This document shows positions 27,231-35,651 of a stretch of 64,000 nucleotides of DNA, piece by piece. Position 1 is the stretch's first letter; each line of letters begins with the position of its first letter. The DNA is from Bacteroidota bacterium (GTDB lineage: Bacteria; Bacteroidota; Bacteroidia; Bacteroidales; Dysgonomonadaceae). The stretch covers positions 62,001-126,000 of the forward strand of contig JAEZGN010000016.1 of assembly GCA_023437305.1 (NCBI GenBank), written 5' to 3'. The notes beneath the pieces are model-generated. The model searched no databases and was not told the origin of the DNA. It worked only from the letters and a program-made list of their open reading frames with translations. The translations under genes and the position numbers were made by a program.

Positions 27231-28141
27231 TTATGTTGTGCTAATTCAACTTCCTTCCGAGTCATTTTCCATCGCTTGTGAGTCCATAACCAATAAGCAG
27301 GATTACGCAAAATGGTTTTTTCCATCTCTCGTATATAAGTTTCTGTTATATAGAATTCCGGTTCAGTCTGGGGTTTATCCGAAATCAACTTTACAGTTGC
27401 CTTATAATGTCCTCTTTTCACCTTCTCCATATCAAGGTAAACGACAGCAAATCCGGTTTGTTTTGCAATACGTTCAACTCCTGTAAAAACAGCAGATTCT
27501 TGATTCATAAAAGTTGACCAATAATGTATGTTATGAAAAGACGGCGTCTGATCGGCCATGAAGCCTATTAATATTTGCTGCTTTGCCTTACGTAGCTTTA
27601 CAATTACACGCAAGGTTTCATTCTTGGCTATACCTAACGAACCAAATCGGCTACGTATCTTGAGAAACAAATCATCGACAGCTTTATTTTTCAAAGGCCT
27701 ATAGATTTGTCCTAAAAGCTTATTTTGATCCTCTTTGTTGCGAAACGACATCGTGATTGATGGTACCCACTCCCAATTGCCATAATGCCCTAAGAACATT
27801 AATGCAGAATTGCCATCTTTCATCAAATCTTTCACTATATCCACGTTTTCAAAAACCATTCGCTTTTGCATCTCTTCGTCTGAGATATGCAATAGTTTTA
27901 GTGTTTCTACAAAGTAATCGCAGAAATGATGGTAAAACTCTTTCTCGATAGCGTGCAACTCTTTATCCGTTTTTTCGGGAAAGCTATTTTTAAGATTGAT
28001 GCGTACGACTTTCAACCTATAACGAATAACCTTATATACTAGAAAATAGAGGAAATCAGATAAAATATATAATGCTCTGAATGGTAACAGCGCATGCAAA
28101 TACATCCAGATATACAATATATAATATAGTATCTTATTCAT
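27227..28141 (-). CDS. LpxL/HtrB-family lipid A acyltransferase
   Basis: 304 residues. An N-terminal hydrophobic helix (about 4-30) is followed by LGHYGNWEW near 120, the H-x4-E catalytic pair of the lysophospholipid acyltransferase superfamily, then FMADQTPSFHN near 195. Members transfer an acyl chain from acyl-ACP to Kdo-lipid A. In Bacteroidota such genes add the secondary acyl chain. It is placed 2 bp after mtaB and overlaps the GT2 gene. Confidence 0.9.
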   Translation of the reverse strand: MNKILYYILYIWMYLHALLPFRALYILSDFLYFLVYKVIRYRLKVVRINLKNSFPEKTDKELHAIEKEFYHHFCDYFVETLKLLHISDEEMQKRMVFENVDIVKDLMKDGNSALMFLGHYGNWEWVPSITMSFRNKEDQNKLLGQIYRPLKNKAVDDLFLKIRSRFGSLGIAKNETLRVIVKLRKAKQQILIGFMADQTPSFHNIHYWSTFMNQESAVFTGVERIAKQTGFAVVYLDMEKVKRGHYKATVKLISDKPQTEPEFYITETYIREMEKTILRNPAYWLWTHKRWKMTRKEVELAQHK

Positions 28142-28143
28142 CT

Positions 28144-29454
28144 TCAGATCTCGGTAAGAGCTGTTTTTACGGAATTAAAATCACCCAAAGTTATCATTTT
28201 TATTTCATTCGCTTTATTTGCGTGATATTGAGTTTCTACCTTTATATAATTTTCAGTAAAACCATACATTAGGCTATCATGTTGAGTATGCTCAAACAAC
28301 ACTTTGCGCTTGGTGCCTTGCTGTGACCGATAAAAAGCCTGCAATTTTTCGTCCGATAGATCTAGTAAAGCCTTACAACGTGCATGCTTAGTCTTAGGGT
28401 CTACTTCGTGATCTATTTTCAAAGCCTGTGTATTCGGACGTTCCGAATATGTAAAAACATGCAATTGTGAAAAATCGAGACTTTCTAAGAATGCTTTTGC
28501 TTCTTCAAAATATTCATCAGTCTCGCCTCTTGTACCAACAATAACATCAACTCCGATAAATGCATCAGGCATCACGGATTTAATTTTTTCTACTTTATGC
28601 CTGAACAATGCAGTATCGTAACGACGACGCATCAATTTAAGCACAGCATCCGAACCAGATTGCAAGGGTATATGAAAATGAGGTGCAAAACGTTTCGATT
28701 GAGCCACAAATTGTATAATCTCATCGGTAAGCAAGTTTGGCTCTATGGATGAAATCCGATAACGCTCAATACCTTCCACTTCATCTAAGGCTTTGACCAA
28801 GTCAAAAAAAGTTTCGCCAGTAGTTCTACCAAAGTCTCCTATATTTACGCCTGTAAGTACAATCTCCTTGCCTCCTTTTTCAGCAACCTCTTTTGCCTGC
28901 TGTACCATGCTTTCTATCGAACCATTACGACTACGTCCTCTGGCGAAAGGAATGGTACAAAAAGAACAAAAGTAATCACAGCCATCCTGCACTTTCAGAA
29001 AATAGCGGGTACGATCGTCTTGAGAACACGACGGAACAAATGACTTTATCTTATTCGTTTTAGAGGTATGTACTACTCCTTTATCTTTTTTCTTTAGTTC
29101 GTCCAGATAAGCTACTACATCAAGCTTCTGCTCCGATCCCAGCACAATATCCACACCTTTTATGCCCGCAATATCTTCGGGTTTAAGCTGAGCGTAGCAT
29201 CCTGTTACTATAACATAAGCACCGGGGTTTTCTTTAATCATTTTACGTACCGCCTGACGACACTTCTTATCTGCAAATTCGGTTACGGAGCAGGTATTTA
29301 TAACACATATATCTGCAACCTCTCCATCTCTGGATCTACGAACACCAACTTGGGATAGTTGCCGCCCGATAGCCGATGTCTCTGCAAAGTTTAATTTACA
29401 GCCCAATGTAAGATAGGCTGCTTTTTTATTCTCAAAAATTGAATTATCTATCAT
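28144..29454 (-). CDS. mtaB: tRNA (N6-L-threonylcarbamoyladenosine(37)-C2)-methylthiotransferase MtaB
   Basis: 436 residues. The N-terminal UPF0004 domain has TLGCKLNF (about 16-23), INTCSVTE near 52 and VTGCYAQ near 85 as ligands of one iron-sulfur cluster. The radical SAM motif GCDYFCSFC lies near 153-161, and a C-terminal TRAM-like domain follows. MtaB converts t6A37 to ms2t6A37 in tRNAs that read ANN codons. The length and the short spacing of the motifs fit MtaB better than MiaB or RimO. First gene of an operon with acyltransferase and GT2. Confidence 0.93.
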   Translation of the reverse strand: MIDNSIFENKKAAYLTLGCKLNFAETSAIGRQLSQVGVRRSRDGEVADICVINTCSVTEFADKKCRQAVRKMIKENPGAYVIVTGCYAQLKPEDIAGIKGVDIVLGSEQKLDVVAYLDELKKKDKGVVHTSKTNKIKSFVPSCSQDDRTRYFLKVQDGCDYFCSFCTIPFARGRSRNGSIESMVQQAKEVAEKGGKEIVLTGVNIGDFGRTTGETFFDLVKALDEVEGIERYRISSIEPNLLTDEIIQFVAQSKRFAPHFHIPLQSGSDAVLKLMRRRYDTALFRHKVEKIKSVMPDAFIGVDVIVGTRGETDEYFEEAKAFLESLDFSQLHVFTYSERPNTQALKIDHEVDPKTKHARCKALLDLSDEKLQAFYRSQQGTKRKVLFEHTQHDSLMYGFTENYIKVETQYHANKANEIKMITLGDFNSVKTALTEI

Positions 29455-29544
29455 TGTATATTACAGAACCTAATTTAATAATATTGAAATAAATAGCTTT
29501 ATTCTACAAGCAAACCATTTATTTATTGTCATACAAAAAGAGTA

Positions 29545-29552
29545 CAAAATTA
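29545..29552 (-). promoter_or_regulatory. candidate -7 element of the mtaB operon
   Basis: The minus strand reads TAATTTTG, about 90 bp before the mtaB ATG, matching TAnnTTTG. No clear -33 box. Confidence 0.35.
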
Positions 29553-29583
29553 CACAATTACGTGAAACTTTACATATAAAATA

Positions 29584-29615
29584 GTTGTAGATTATGATGA
29601 TAGTGTCTATTTTTG
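29584..29615 (+). promoter_or_regulatory. candidate -33/-7 promoter of the acyl-CoA ligase gene
   Basis: GTTG (29584-29587), a 20-bp spacer and TATTTTTG (29608-29615) fit the phylum's promoter pattern. The in-frame TTG at 29613 lies inside it, which supports translation from the ATG at 29646. Confidence 0.5.
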
Positions 29616-29645
29616 CACAAAATTTATAAAAATGAGCAAGAAATT

Positions 29646-31313
29646 ATGATTGACAAGAATCTAATCACCTTATATGAAGACAGTTTTAGAAACAATTGGG
29701 ACTTGAAAGGCTTGTCTGATTATTCCGAGAAAAAAACATTATACTATAAAGATCTAGCTCGTGAAATAGCCAGAATACACATATTACTGGATGAAGCTCA
29801 AATAGCAAAAGGTGATAAAATTGCTCTTATTGGAAAAAATAATATCCCTTGGTGTGTTACCTATCTTGCCGTTATCACTTATGGTGCTACAATTGTACCT
29901 ATCCTACAGGATTTTCATGCAGACAATATACAACATATAATCAATCATTCCGAATCTAAATTATTATTCACAGCCAATAATATATGGGACTCTCTAGACG
30001 AAGATCATATTCCGAGAGTAAGAGGAGTATTCTCCATTAATGATTTCAAGCTTACTTGTTTGCACGAAGGAAAAGGAGAAAAACTTTCCCTGGCGGTAGA
30101 AGAGTTAGACAAAAAAATGAAGGAGAAGTACCCCAATGGTTACACCCGTGATGATATCAATTATGCTAAAGTAGATAACTCGGAAGTAGTACTCATTAAT
30201 TATACTTCGGGAACAACAGGTTTTAGCAAAGGAGTTATGCTTACAGCCAATAATCTTGCCGGAAATATAACTCATGCACAATATCTGAAATTACTATTCA
30301 GAGGACAAGATATAGTTTCTTTTCTTCCTCTGGCTCATGCTTATGGCTGTGCGTTTGAATTTTTGTATTCTCTGACCGAAGGTTCACACACAACACTACT
30401 CGGAAGGGCTCCCTCTCCCAAAATATTGACAGAGGCTTTTGCCGAAATAAAACCACACCTTATTATAACAGTACCGCTTGTTATTGAAAAAATATACAAA
30501 AAAGCAATTTTACCTAAGATAGAGAAGCCTGCAATAAAAATGGCCTTGAAAATTCCGATTGTAAAGGATCAGATTTATGCAAAAATAAGAAAAGGCTTGA
30601 TAGATGCTTTAGGTGGCAATTTCCATGAAGTGATCATTGGTGGTGCAGCTCTAAATGGAGAAGTGGAAGCCTTTCTTCACAAAATCAAATTTCCTTTTAC
30701 AGTTGGTTATGGTATGACGGAATGTGCTCCTTTGATTTCGTACGAGCATCATTACGATTTTATACCTACATCTTGCGGTAGAATATTAGACAATATTATG
30801 GAAGTCCGCATAGACTCGCAAGACCCATATAATATTGTAGGAGAAATACAGGTAAGGGGAGAAAATGTGATGAAAGGGTATTACAAAAATGAGGAGGCTA
30901 CAAAAGCTGCCTTTACGGAAGATGGTTGGTTGAAAACAGGAGATTTGGGAACAATAGATAAAAACAACACCATTTTCATAAGAGGACGCAGCAAAACGAT
31001 GTTGTTAGGTCCTAATGGACAGAATATATTTCCGGAAGAAATAGAATCTAAGCTTAACAATATGCCATTTGTATTGGAAAGCCTCGTCGTAGAGCGAAAC
31101 GGAAAATTAGTTGCATTAGCTCATCCTGATTATGAAACTATGGATGCCGCCCATGTAGATCACGAAATGTTGCCGGCAATAATGGAACAAAACAGGCAAA
31201 ACCTGAATAAGATGCTTGCAGCATACGAAAATATTTCGGCGATACAAATTTACCCGAGTGAATTTGAAAAAACTCCTAAAAAAAGCATAAAAAGATATCT
31301 ATATGATAAATAG
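29646..31313 (+). CDS. AMP-binding long-chain acyl-CoA ligase
   Basis: 555 residues from the ATG at 29646. The adenylating enzyme motifs are in order: YTSGTTGFSKGVML (phosphate loop) near 193, GYGMTECAPL near 355, GWLKTGDLG near 430 and a C-terminal lysine region KTPKKSIKRYL. Family members activate a fatty acid with ATP and load it onto CoA. It lacks long membrane segments. It is a single gene between divergent mtaB and the small lipoprotein. Acyl-ACP synthetase activity is an alternative. Confidence 0.9.
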   Translation: MIDKNLITLYEDSFRNNWDLKGLSDYSEKKTLYYKDLAREIARIHILLDEAQIAKGDKIALIGKNNIPWCVTYLAVITYGATIVPILQDFHADNIQHIINHSESKLLFTANNIWDSLDEDHIPRVRGVFSINDFKLTCLHEGKGEKLSLAVEELDKKMKEKYPNGYTRDDINYAKVDNSEVVLINYTSGTTGFSKGVMLTANNLAGNITHAQYLKLLFRGQDIVSFLPLAHAYGCAFEFLYSLTEGSHTTLLGRAPSPKILTEAFAEIKPHLIITVPLVIEKIYKKAILPKIEKPAIKMALKIPIVKDQIYAKIRKGLIDALGGNFHEVIIGGAALNGEVEAFLHKIKFPFTVGYGMTECAPLISYEHHYDFIPTSCGRILDNIMEVRIDSQDPYNIVGEIQVRGENVMKGYYKNEEATKAAFTEDGWLKTGDLGTIDKNNTIFIRGRSKTMLLGPNGQNIFPEEIESKLNNMPFVLESLVVERNGKLVALAHPDYETMDAAHVDHEMLPAIMEQNRQNLNKMLAAYENISAIQIYPSEFEKTPKKSIKRYLYDK

Positions 31314-31419
31314 ACAGTTACGCACTACTTAATAGTTAAAAACTAGTCCCTTCAGAAAAAAATAAAAAAAACACTAAAAAAAATATAATTGTGCTGTACA
31401 ACATGTAAAGAAATATGTA

Positions 31420-31427
31420 TATATTTG
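31420..31427 (+). promoter_or_regulatory. candidate -7 element of the small lipoprotein gene
   Basis: TATATTTG matches TAnnTTTG and gives a leader of about 58 bases before the ATG at 31491. No good -33 box at the usual spacing. Confidence 0.5.
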
Positions 31428-31490
31428 CATCGTGTTATCAGAAATTATAACTCAAATACATTTACCGTTTAAGTTTTAATAGAAAAGAAA

Positions 31491-31712
31491 ATGAAAAAAT
31501 TAGTTTTATTTGCTGTTGCTGCTATCGCAATCTCTTTCGCATCATGTAATAACAAAGCTGCTGAAGAAGCTGCTGCTAAAGCTAAAGCTGACTCTTTAGC
31601 TGCTGTTGAAGCTCAAGCTGCTGCTGAAGCTGCTGCTAAAGCTCAAGCTGACTCAATCGCTGCTGCTGCTCAAGCTGCTGCTGACTCTGTAGCTACTGCT
31701 GTAAAAAAATAA
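31491..31712 (+). CDS. small alanine-rich lipoprotein
   Basis: 73 residues. A lipoprotein signal (LVLFAVAAIAISFASC) gives C19 as the lipidated cysteine. The mature 55 residues contain 27 alanines with regularly spaced K, E, Q, D and S, and two nearly identical stretches, AAAKAKADSLAA (27-38) and AAAKAQADSIAA (47-58), 20 residues apart; a continuous helix is likely. All 27 mature alanines use GCT, which suggests high expression or recent repeat growth. It has its own promoter and a strong terminator. An Lpp-like structural role is a guess; no family is recognised. Confidence 0.85.
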   Translation: MKKLVLFAVAAIAISFASCNNKAAEEAAAKAKADSLAAVEAQAAAEAAAKAQADSIAAAAQAAADSVATAVKK

Positions 31713-31735
31713 TTCAGCGACAGTTAAGATTTATG

Positions 31736-31772
31736 AAACCTGTATGAGGTAATACACTCATACGGGTTTTTT
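31736..31772 (+). terminator. Rho-independent terminator of the small lipoprotein gene
   Basis: CCTGTATGAG (31739-31748) pairs with CTCATACGGG (31757-31766), one G-T pair, around an 8-base loop, followed by a run of seven T. AAA before and TTT after extend the stem. Confidence 0.85.
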
Positions 31773-31818
31773 TATTATAGTTATTTTTTATTTAACGATC
31801 TTTAATATTAAAAATAAC

Positions 31819-31826
31819 TATCTTTG
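31819..31826 (+). promoter_or_regulatory. candidate -7 element of the ABC-type glycan operon
   Basis: TATCTTTG lies 49 bp before the wzm ATG and matches TAnnTTTG. It is the only good match ahead of the long plus-strand run of genes from 31876, most of which are spaced by less than 15 bp. Confidence 0.55.
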
Positions 31827-31875
31827 CACTTTCAAAAATCACACAAACAAACATAGAAAACAATATAATATCTAA

Positions 31876-32736
31876 ATGGAAGCTGAAAAAGAACATTGGG
31901 ATATAGAAATCAAACCGCGCGGAAGCAATTTTTCCCTTAATATAAAAGAAGTCTGGCAATATCGAGACTTATTACAAATGTATGTTCGCCGCGATGTTGT
32001 AACAATATACAAACAAACTGTACTAGGTCCCTTATGGTTCATCATCCAACCTTTATTTACCACAATTATGTATATGTTTGTATTTGGGAATATAGCGCAA
32101 ATACCGACTGACGGCCTACCACAACCACTGTTCTACTTATCCGGAATATTATGTTGGGGATATTTTTCCGACTGCATGGGAAAAGCGTCAGGAACTTTCC
32201 TCGGTAATGCGGGAGTTTTCAGTAAGGTATATTTTCCTCGCTTAGTAGTTCCTATATCAAGTGTTATTTCCAATTTAGTACGATTAATAATCCAACTAGG
32301 ACTATTCCTTGCCGTATACTTTTATTTTGTGTACAACGGTAATGATATTAAGCCTAATATATATATACTATTTTTTCCATTGTTAGTTTTAATGTTGGCC
32401 GGCTTAGGTCTTGGATTTGGAATTATCATATCTTCTGTTACAACAAAATATAGAGATATGGCTATCCTGTTCGGGTTTGTAACCGGGCTGTGGATGTATG
32501 CAACACCGATAATATATCCGCTCTCGGTAATGAAAGAAAAATATGAAGAATATATGTGGATCATACAGCTGAATCCATTAACATCCATCGTAGAAGCATT
32601 AAGATATGGTTTTATGGGTGCAGGTACGGTTGATTGGTTTTGGCTGGGCTATAGTTTTGTTGTTACAATAATAGTTATCATTCTCGGTTCATGGGTATTT
32701 AACAAAGTAGAACGCAGCTTTATTGATGTAGTGTGA
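31876..32736 (+). CDS. wzm: Wzm-type ABC transporter permease for polysaccharide export
   Basis: 286 residues with six predicted helices and the ABC-2 family signature. LNIKEVWQYRDLLQMYVRRD at the N-terminus is the amphipathic segment typical of TagG/Wzm proteins, followed by YKQTVLGPLWFIIQPLF. Near the end NPLTSIVEALRYGFMG is conserved in the group. With Wzt it moves an undecaprenyl-linked, completed glycan across the inner membrane. First gene of the locus; unusually, wzt comes only after two further genes. Confidence 0.93.
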   Translation: MEAEKEHWDIEIKPRGSNFSLNIKEVWQYRDLLQMYVRRDVVTIYKQTVLGPLWFIIQPLFTTIMYMFVFGNIAQIPTDGLPQPLFYLSGILCWGYFSDCMGKASGTFLGNAGVFSKVYFPRLVVPISSVISNLVRLIIQLGLFLAVYFYFVYNGNDIKPNIYILFFPLLVLMLAGLGLGFGIIISSVTTKYRDMAILFGFVTGLWMYATPIIYPLSVMKEKYEEYMWIIQLNPLTSIVEALRYGFMGAGTVDWFWLGYSFVVTIIVIILGSWVFNKVERSFIDVV

Positions 32737-32749
32737 TATATTATAACAA

Positions 32750-33553
32750 ATGAGAATATACCTATGTTCTTTTGCAAATAAAGCAATATCCAAGAGTTTT
32801 CTCAGATTGCAAAAACAAGCAGAGGAAATGAATATGTTTGATGGGATATACTTCTATACAGAATCGGACTTAAGTAAAGATTTCAAGAAGCAATTTAAGA
32901 AACAATTAATTCCATATTCAAGAGGGTTTGGGTTTTGGTGCTGGAAACCGCAAATTATTTCCCAAACATTAGAAAAAATGGATATAGGAGACATATTACT
33001 CTATATGGACGCAGGTTCTCACTTAAATGTAAGTGGAAAACAACGTTTATTAGAATATATTGATATAGTAGATAAATCTCCGACCGGTATATTAGCATTT
33101 AGAAGTCCTGAACACTTGGAAAGCAAATTAACGAAAATGGATATTTTCAACTACTTTGGTGTAGCAAGTGATAAATTTTACACAGATACTACTCAAATAG
33201 AAGGTGGGCATATCTTTATAAAAAAGAACGATACATCGCTCTCTTTTGTCAAAAAGTGGAAAGAGGCATATTATATCGATTTTAGTTTAGTTACAGATGA
33301 GCCTTCGAGAAGTAAAAATTTCGACAATTTTGTAGACAATAGACATGACCAAAGTTTATTTTCCATTTTAGGGAAAAAATATAATATAACTACGTTATCT
33401 ACAGACGAAACATATTCCACAGATTGGACTACGATGACTAAATTTCCACTACTGGCAAAACGAGATATAGTATATCAGAGTAAAATTCATTTGAAACACA
33501 AAAGAGAATTAGGTGGTATATATCGGAGGTTGTGGAAACTATTATATAGATAG
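32750..33553 (+). CDS. putative GT-A-type glycosyltransferase of unnamed family
   Basis: 267 residues, no signal peptide or membrane helix. FGFWCWKPQII near 63-73 and LLYMDAGSHLN near 84-94 resemble proteins of surface-glycan loci where an aromatic-Trp-Lys-Pro motif precedes a D-x-G/D-x-D-like metal site. EGGHIFI near 150 and DNRHDQSLFS near 200 follow the order seen in GT-A enzymes that use nucleotide sugars. I cannot name a characterised member. It lies between wzm and a GT2 gene, which supports a transferase role. Confidence 0.6.
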   Translation: MRIYLCSFANKAISKSFLRLQKQAEEMNMFDGIYFYTESDLSKDFKKQFKKQLIPYSRGFGFWCWKPQIISQTLEKMDIGDILLYMDAGSHLNVSGKQRLLEYIDIVDKSPTGILAFRSPEHLESKLTKMDIFNYFGVASDKFYTDTTQIEGGHIFIKKNDTSLSFVKKWKEAYYIDFSLVTDEPSRSKNFDNFVDNRHDQSLFSILGKKYNITTLSTDETYSTDWTTMTKFPLLAKRDIVYQSKIHLKHKRELGGIYRRLWKLLYR

Positions 33554-33566
33554 CAAGGCTAATAAG

Positions 33567-34361
33567 ATGCAAAATAGAAGAAAAATATCTATCAGTGCCC
33601 TCATTACAGGATGTAACGAGGGATATCTTTTGGAGGATTGCTTAAAATCGATTTCCTTCTGTGAAGATATCAATTATATTGATCTGGAATCGAATGACAA
33701 CTCCAAAGATATAGCAAAAAGCCTAGGAGCAAATGTTATAGAACACGAAAGAGTACCCATGGTAGAAATCATTCATGAAGAGTTTTACCATAAAACTAGA
33801 TATGACTGGATATTAATTATTGATCCTGATGAACGCATCAGTCCGGAATTACAGGATGAGGTCATATCCTATTTCAATACAGGGATACCTGAAAGTGTAG
33901 GAGCTGTATTGGTTCCATGTATTTATTATTATAAGAAGCACCCTCTTAAAGGAACCCGTTGGGGAGGCCTTCATACACGTATGCTTCTTTTTCATAGAGA
34001 TAAATGTCGAATGACAGGTATCGTCCATGCAGGAAGAACAGTGCTTCCTCCTTATGAACCGTACTTCATACCATATACAGGAAAGAACGTTGATCACCAT
34101 TTTTGGATGGTAAGTTTTTCTCAACTTAGAGAAAAACATCTTCGATATTTAAAAAAAGAAGCTGAATCAAGAAATTTCATGGGATTTGTTGCTTCAAAAA
34201 AAAACATCTTAAAACGTCCATTTAGGGCTTTCTACTCTTGTTTTTTCAAAATGAAGGGGTATAAAGATGGATTTTATGGACTTTTATTATCTTTTTTCTG
34301 GGCATGGTACGATACATGTGCAGAAATAAGATTGTACAAATATCAAAAACAACAGCAATAA
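33567..34361 (+). CDS. glycosyltransferase family 2 (WaaE/KdtX-like)
   Basis: 264 residues from the ATG at 33567 (MQNRRKIS); a longer reading overlaps the preceding gene. The GT-A core has SALITGCNEGYLLEDCL, then IDLESNDNSKDIA near 47 and the metal site IDPDERISPE near 87. The arrangement resembles WaaE/KdtX-like transferases, which act on lipopolysaccharide core, although a role in the exported glycan is as likely. It is the second of two genes between wzm and wzt. Confidence 0.85.
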   Translation: MQNRRKISISALITGCNEGYLLEDCLKSISFCEDINYIDLESNDNSKDIAKSLGANVIEHERVPMVEIIHEEFYHKTRYDWILIIDPDERISPELQDEVISYFNTGIPESVGAVLVPCIYYYKKHPLKGTRWGGLHTRMLLFHRDKCRMTGIVHAGRTVLPPYEPYFIPYTGKNVDHHFWMVSFSQLREKHLRYLKKEAESRNFMGFVASKKNILKRPFRAFYSCFFKMKGYKDGFYGLLLSFFWAWYDTCAEIRLYKYQKQQQ

Positions 34362-34373
34362 ACAAATCTGAAT

Positions 34374-35651
34374 ATGTCAGACATCGCAATAAAATTTGAG
34401 AATATATCCAAGCAATATCGTTTAGGATTAGTAGGCACAGGGACTATCGCACATGATTTAAACCGCTGGTGGCATGTTGTAAGAGGCAAAGATGACCCCT
34501 ATCTGAAAATAGGTGAAGTAAACGACCGTTCGGCAAAGGCTAGCAGCAAATACATTTGGGCGCTCAAAGATATAACTTTTGATGTAAAACAAGGTGAAGT
34601 ATTAGGTATAATCGGTAAAAATGGAGCAGGAAAATCAACCTTGCTCAAGATATTATCGAGAGTAACATCCCCATCTACCGGTACAATCAGAGCAAAAGGA
34701 CGAATAGCCTCTCTGCTTGAAGTGGGAACAGGATTCCATCCGGAAATGACCGGACGTGAAAATATCTTCATGAATGGTTCGATCATGGGAATGACCAAAG
34801 CTGAAATAAAGAGGAAGCTGGACGAGATTGTAGATTTTGCCGGCGTAGAAAAATATATAGACACTCCTGTAAAACGTTATTCTTCAGGCATGACAGTTCG
34901 TCTTGGCTTTGCGATTGCCGCACACCTTGAGCCTGAAATTCTAGTTGTAGACGAAGTGCTGGCTGTCGGTGATGCCGAGTTCCAGAAAAAAGCAATCGGC
35001 AAGATGCAGGACGTATCAAGAGGAGAAGGACGCACTGTATTGTTCGTGAGTCATAATATGGGGGCAGTTCAAAACTTATGTACAAGAGGTATTATATTAA
35101 AAAATGGGCAAGTTGATTATGTATCTTCAGATATTGATGATGCCATAACAAGGTATATTAATAATAGGAAGAAGGGTATAAATATAGATGCTGTAAACAG
35201 AACAGATAGGTCTGGAAATGGAAATATTAGAATCATTAATTTTGAACTACTAGGAGGAGCAACGCCTTTCATTACTACTACGAGTATACCTCTAAGCATA
35301 AGGATAGACTATGAAGCGAAAAATGAAACTACAAACGCAAAATTCTTAGTTAGCATAAATAATATGTATGAACAATGTATATTATTTATGGATTCTTCTA
35401 TTATTGAAAATTTCCCAACAAAAATAAAGAAAAGAGGATACATTACAATTAACGTATCTGAGGACTTTAATTTACCCGAAGGAGAATACTTTATTAATAT
35501 TGCTGTATTTGATGATAACCAAATGGCTGATTATATACAAAATATATTAACATTCGAAGTCGATAATGGAAATTTTTATTTTACTGGAAAAATTCCTTCT
35601 GGAAAAACATTATCTTATGTAAAACAAAAATGGTCAATAAATTATGAGTGA
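34374..35651 (+). CDS. wzt: Wzt-type ABC transporter ATPase with C-terminal glycan-binding extension
   Basis: 425 residues. The nucleotide-binding domain shows Walker A GKNGAGKST at 81-89, the signature YSSGMTVRL near 168 and Walker B ILVVDEVLAVGD near 190. After about residue 250 a 150-residue beta-rich extension follows (residues near 275-415), the position of the carbohydrate-binding domain in Wzt proteins that recognise a modified chain end. Transporters with this domain usually work with a dedicated chain terminator, and the next gene is a candidate for one. It overlaps that gene by 8 bp. Confidence 0.93.
   Translation: MSDIAIKFENISKQYRLGLVGTGTIAHDLNRWWHVVRGKDDPYLKIGEVNDRSAKASSKYIWALKDITFDVKQGEVLGIIGKNGAGKSTLLKILSRVTSPSTGTIRAKGRIASLLEVGTGFHPEMTGRENIFMNGSIMGMTKAEIKRKLDEIVDFAGVEKYIDTPVKRYSSGMTVRLGFAIAAHLEPEILVVDEVLAVGDAEFQKKAIGKMQDVSRGEGRTVLFVSHNMGAVQNLCTRGIILKNGQVDYVSSDIDDAITRYINNRKKGINIDAVNRTDRSGNGNIRIINFELLGGATPFITTTSIPLSIRIDYEAKNETTNAKFLVSINNMYEQCILFMDSSIIENFPTKIKKRGYITINVSEDFNLPEGEYFINIAVFDDNQMADYIQNILTFEVDNGNFYFTGKIPSGKTLSYVKQKWSINYE

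Noticed and set aside
31493..31712. GCT-rich stretch as a microsatellite or CRISPR-like repeat
   Set aside because: The stretch is an intact reading frame with a lipobox, promoter and terminator; the repetition comes from alanine codons.
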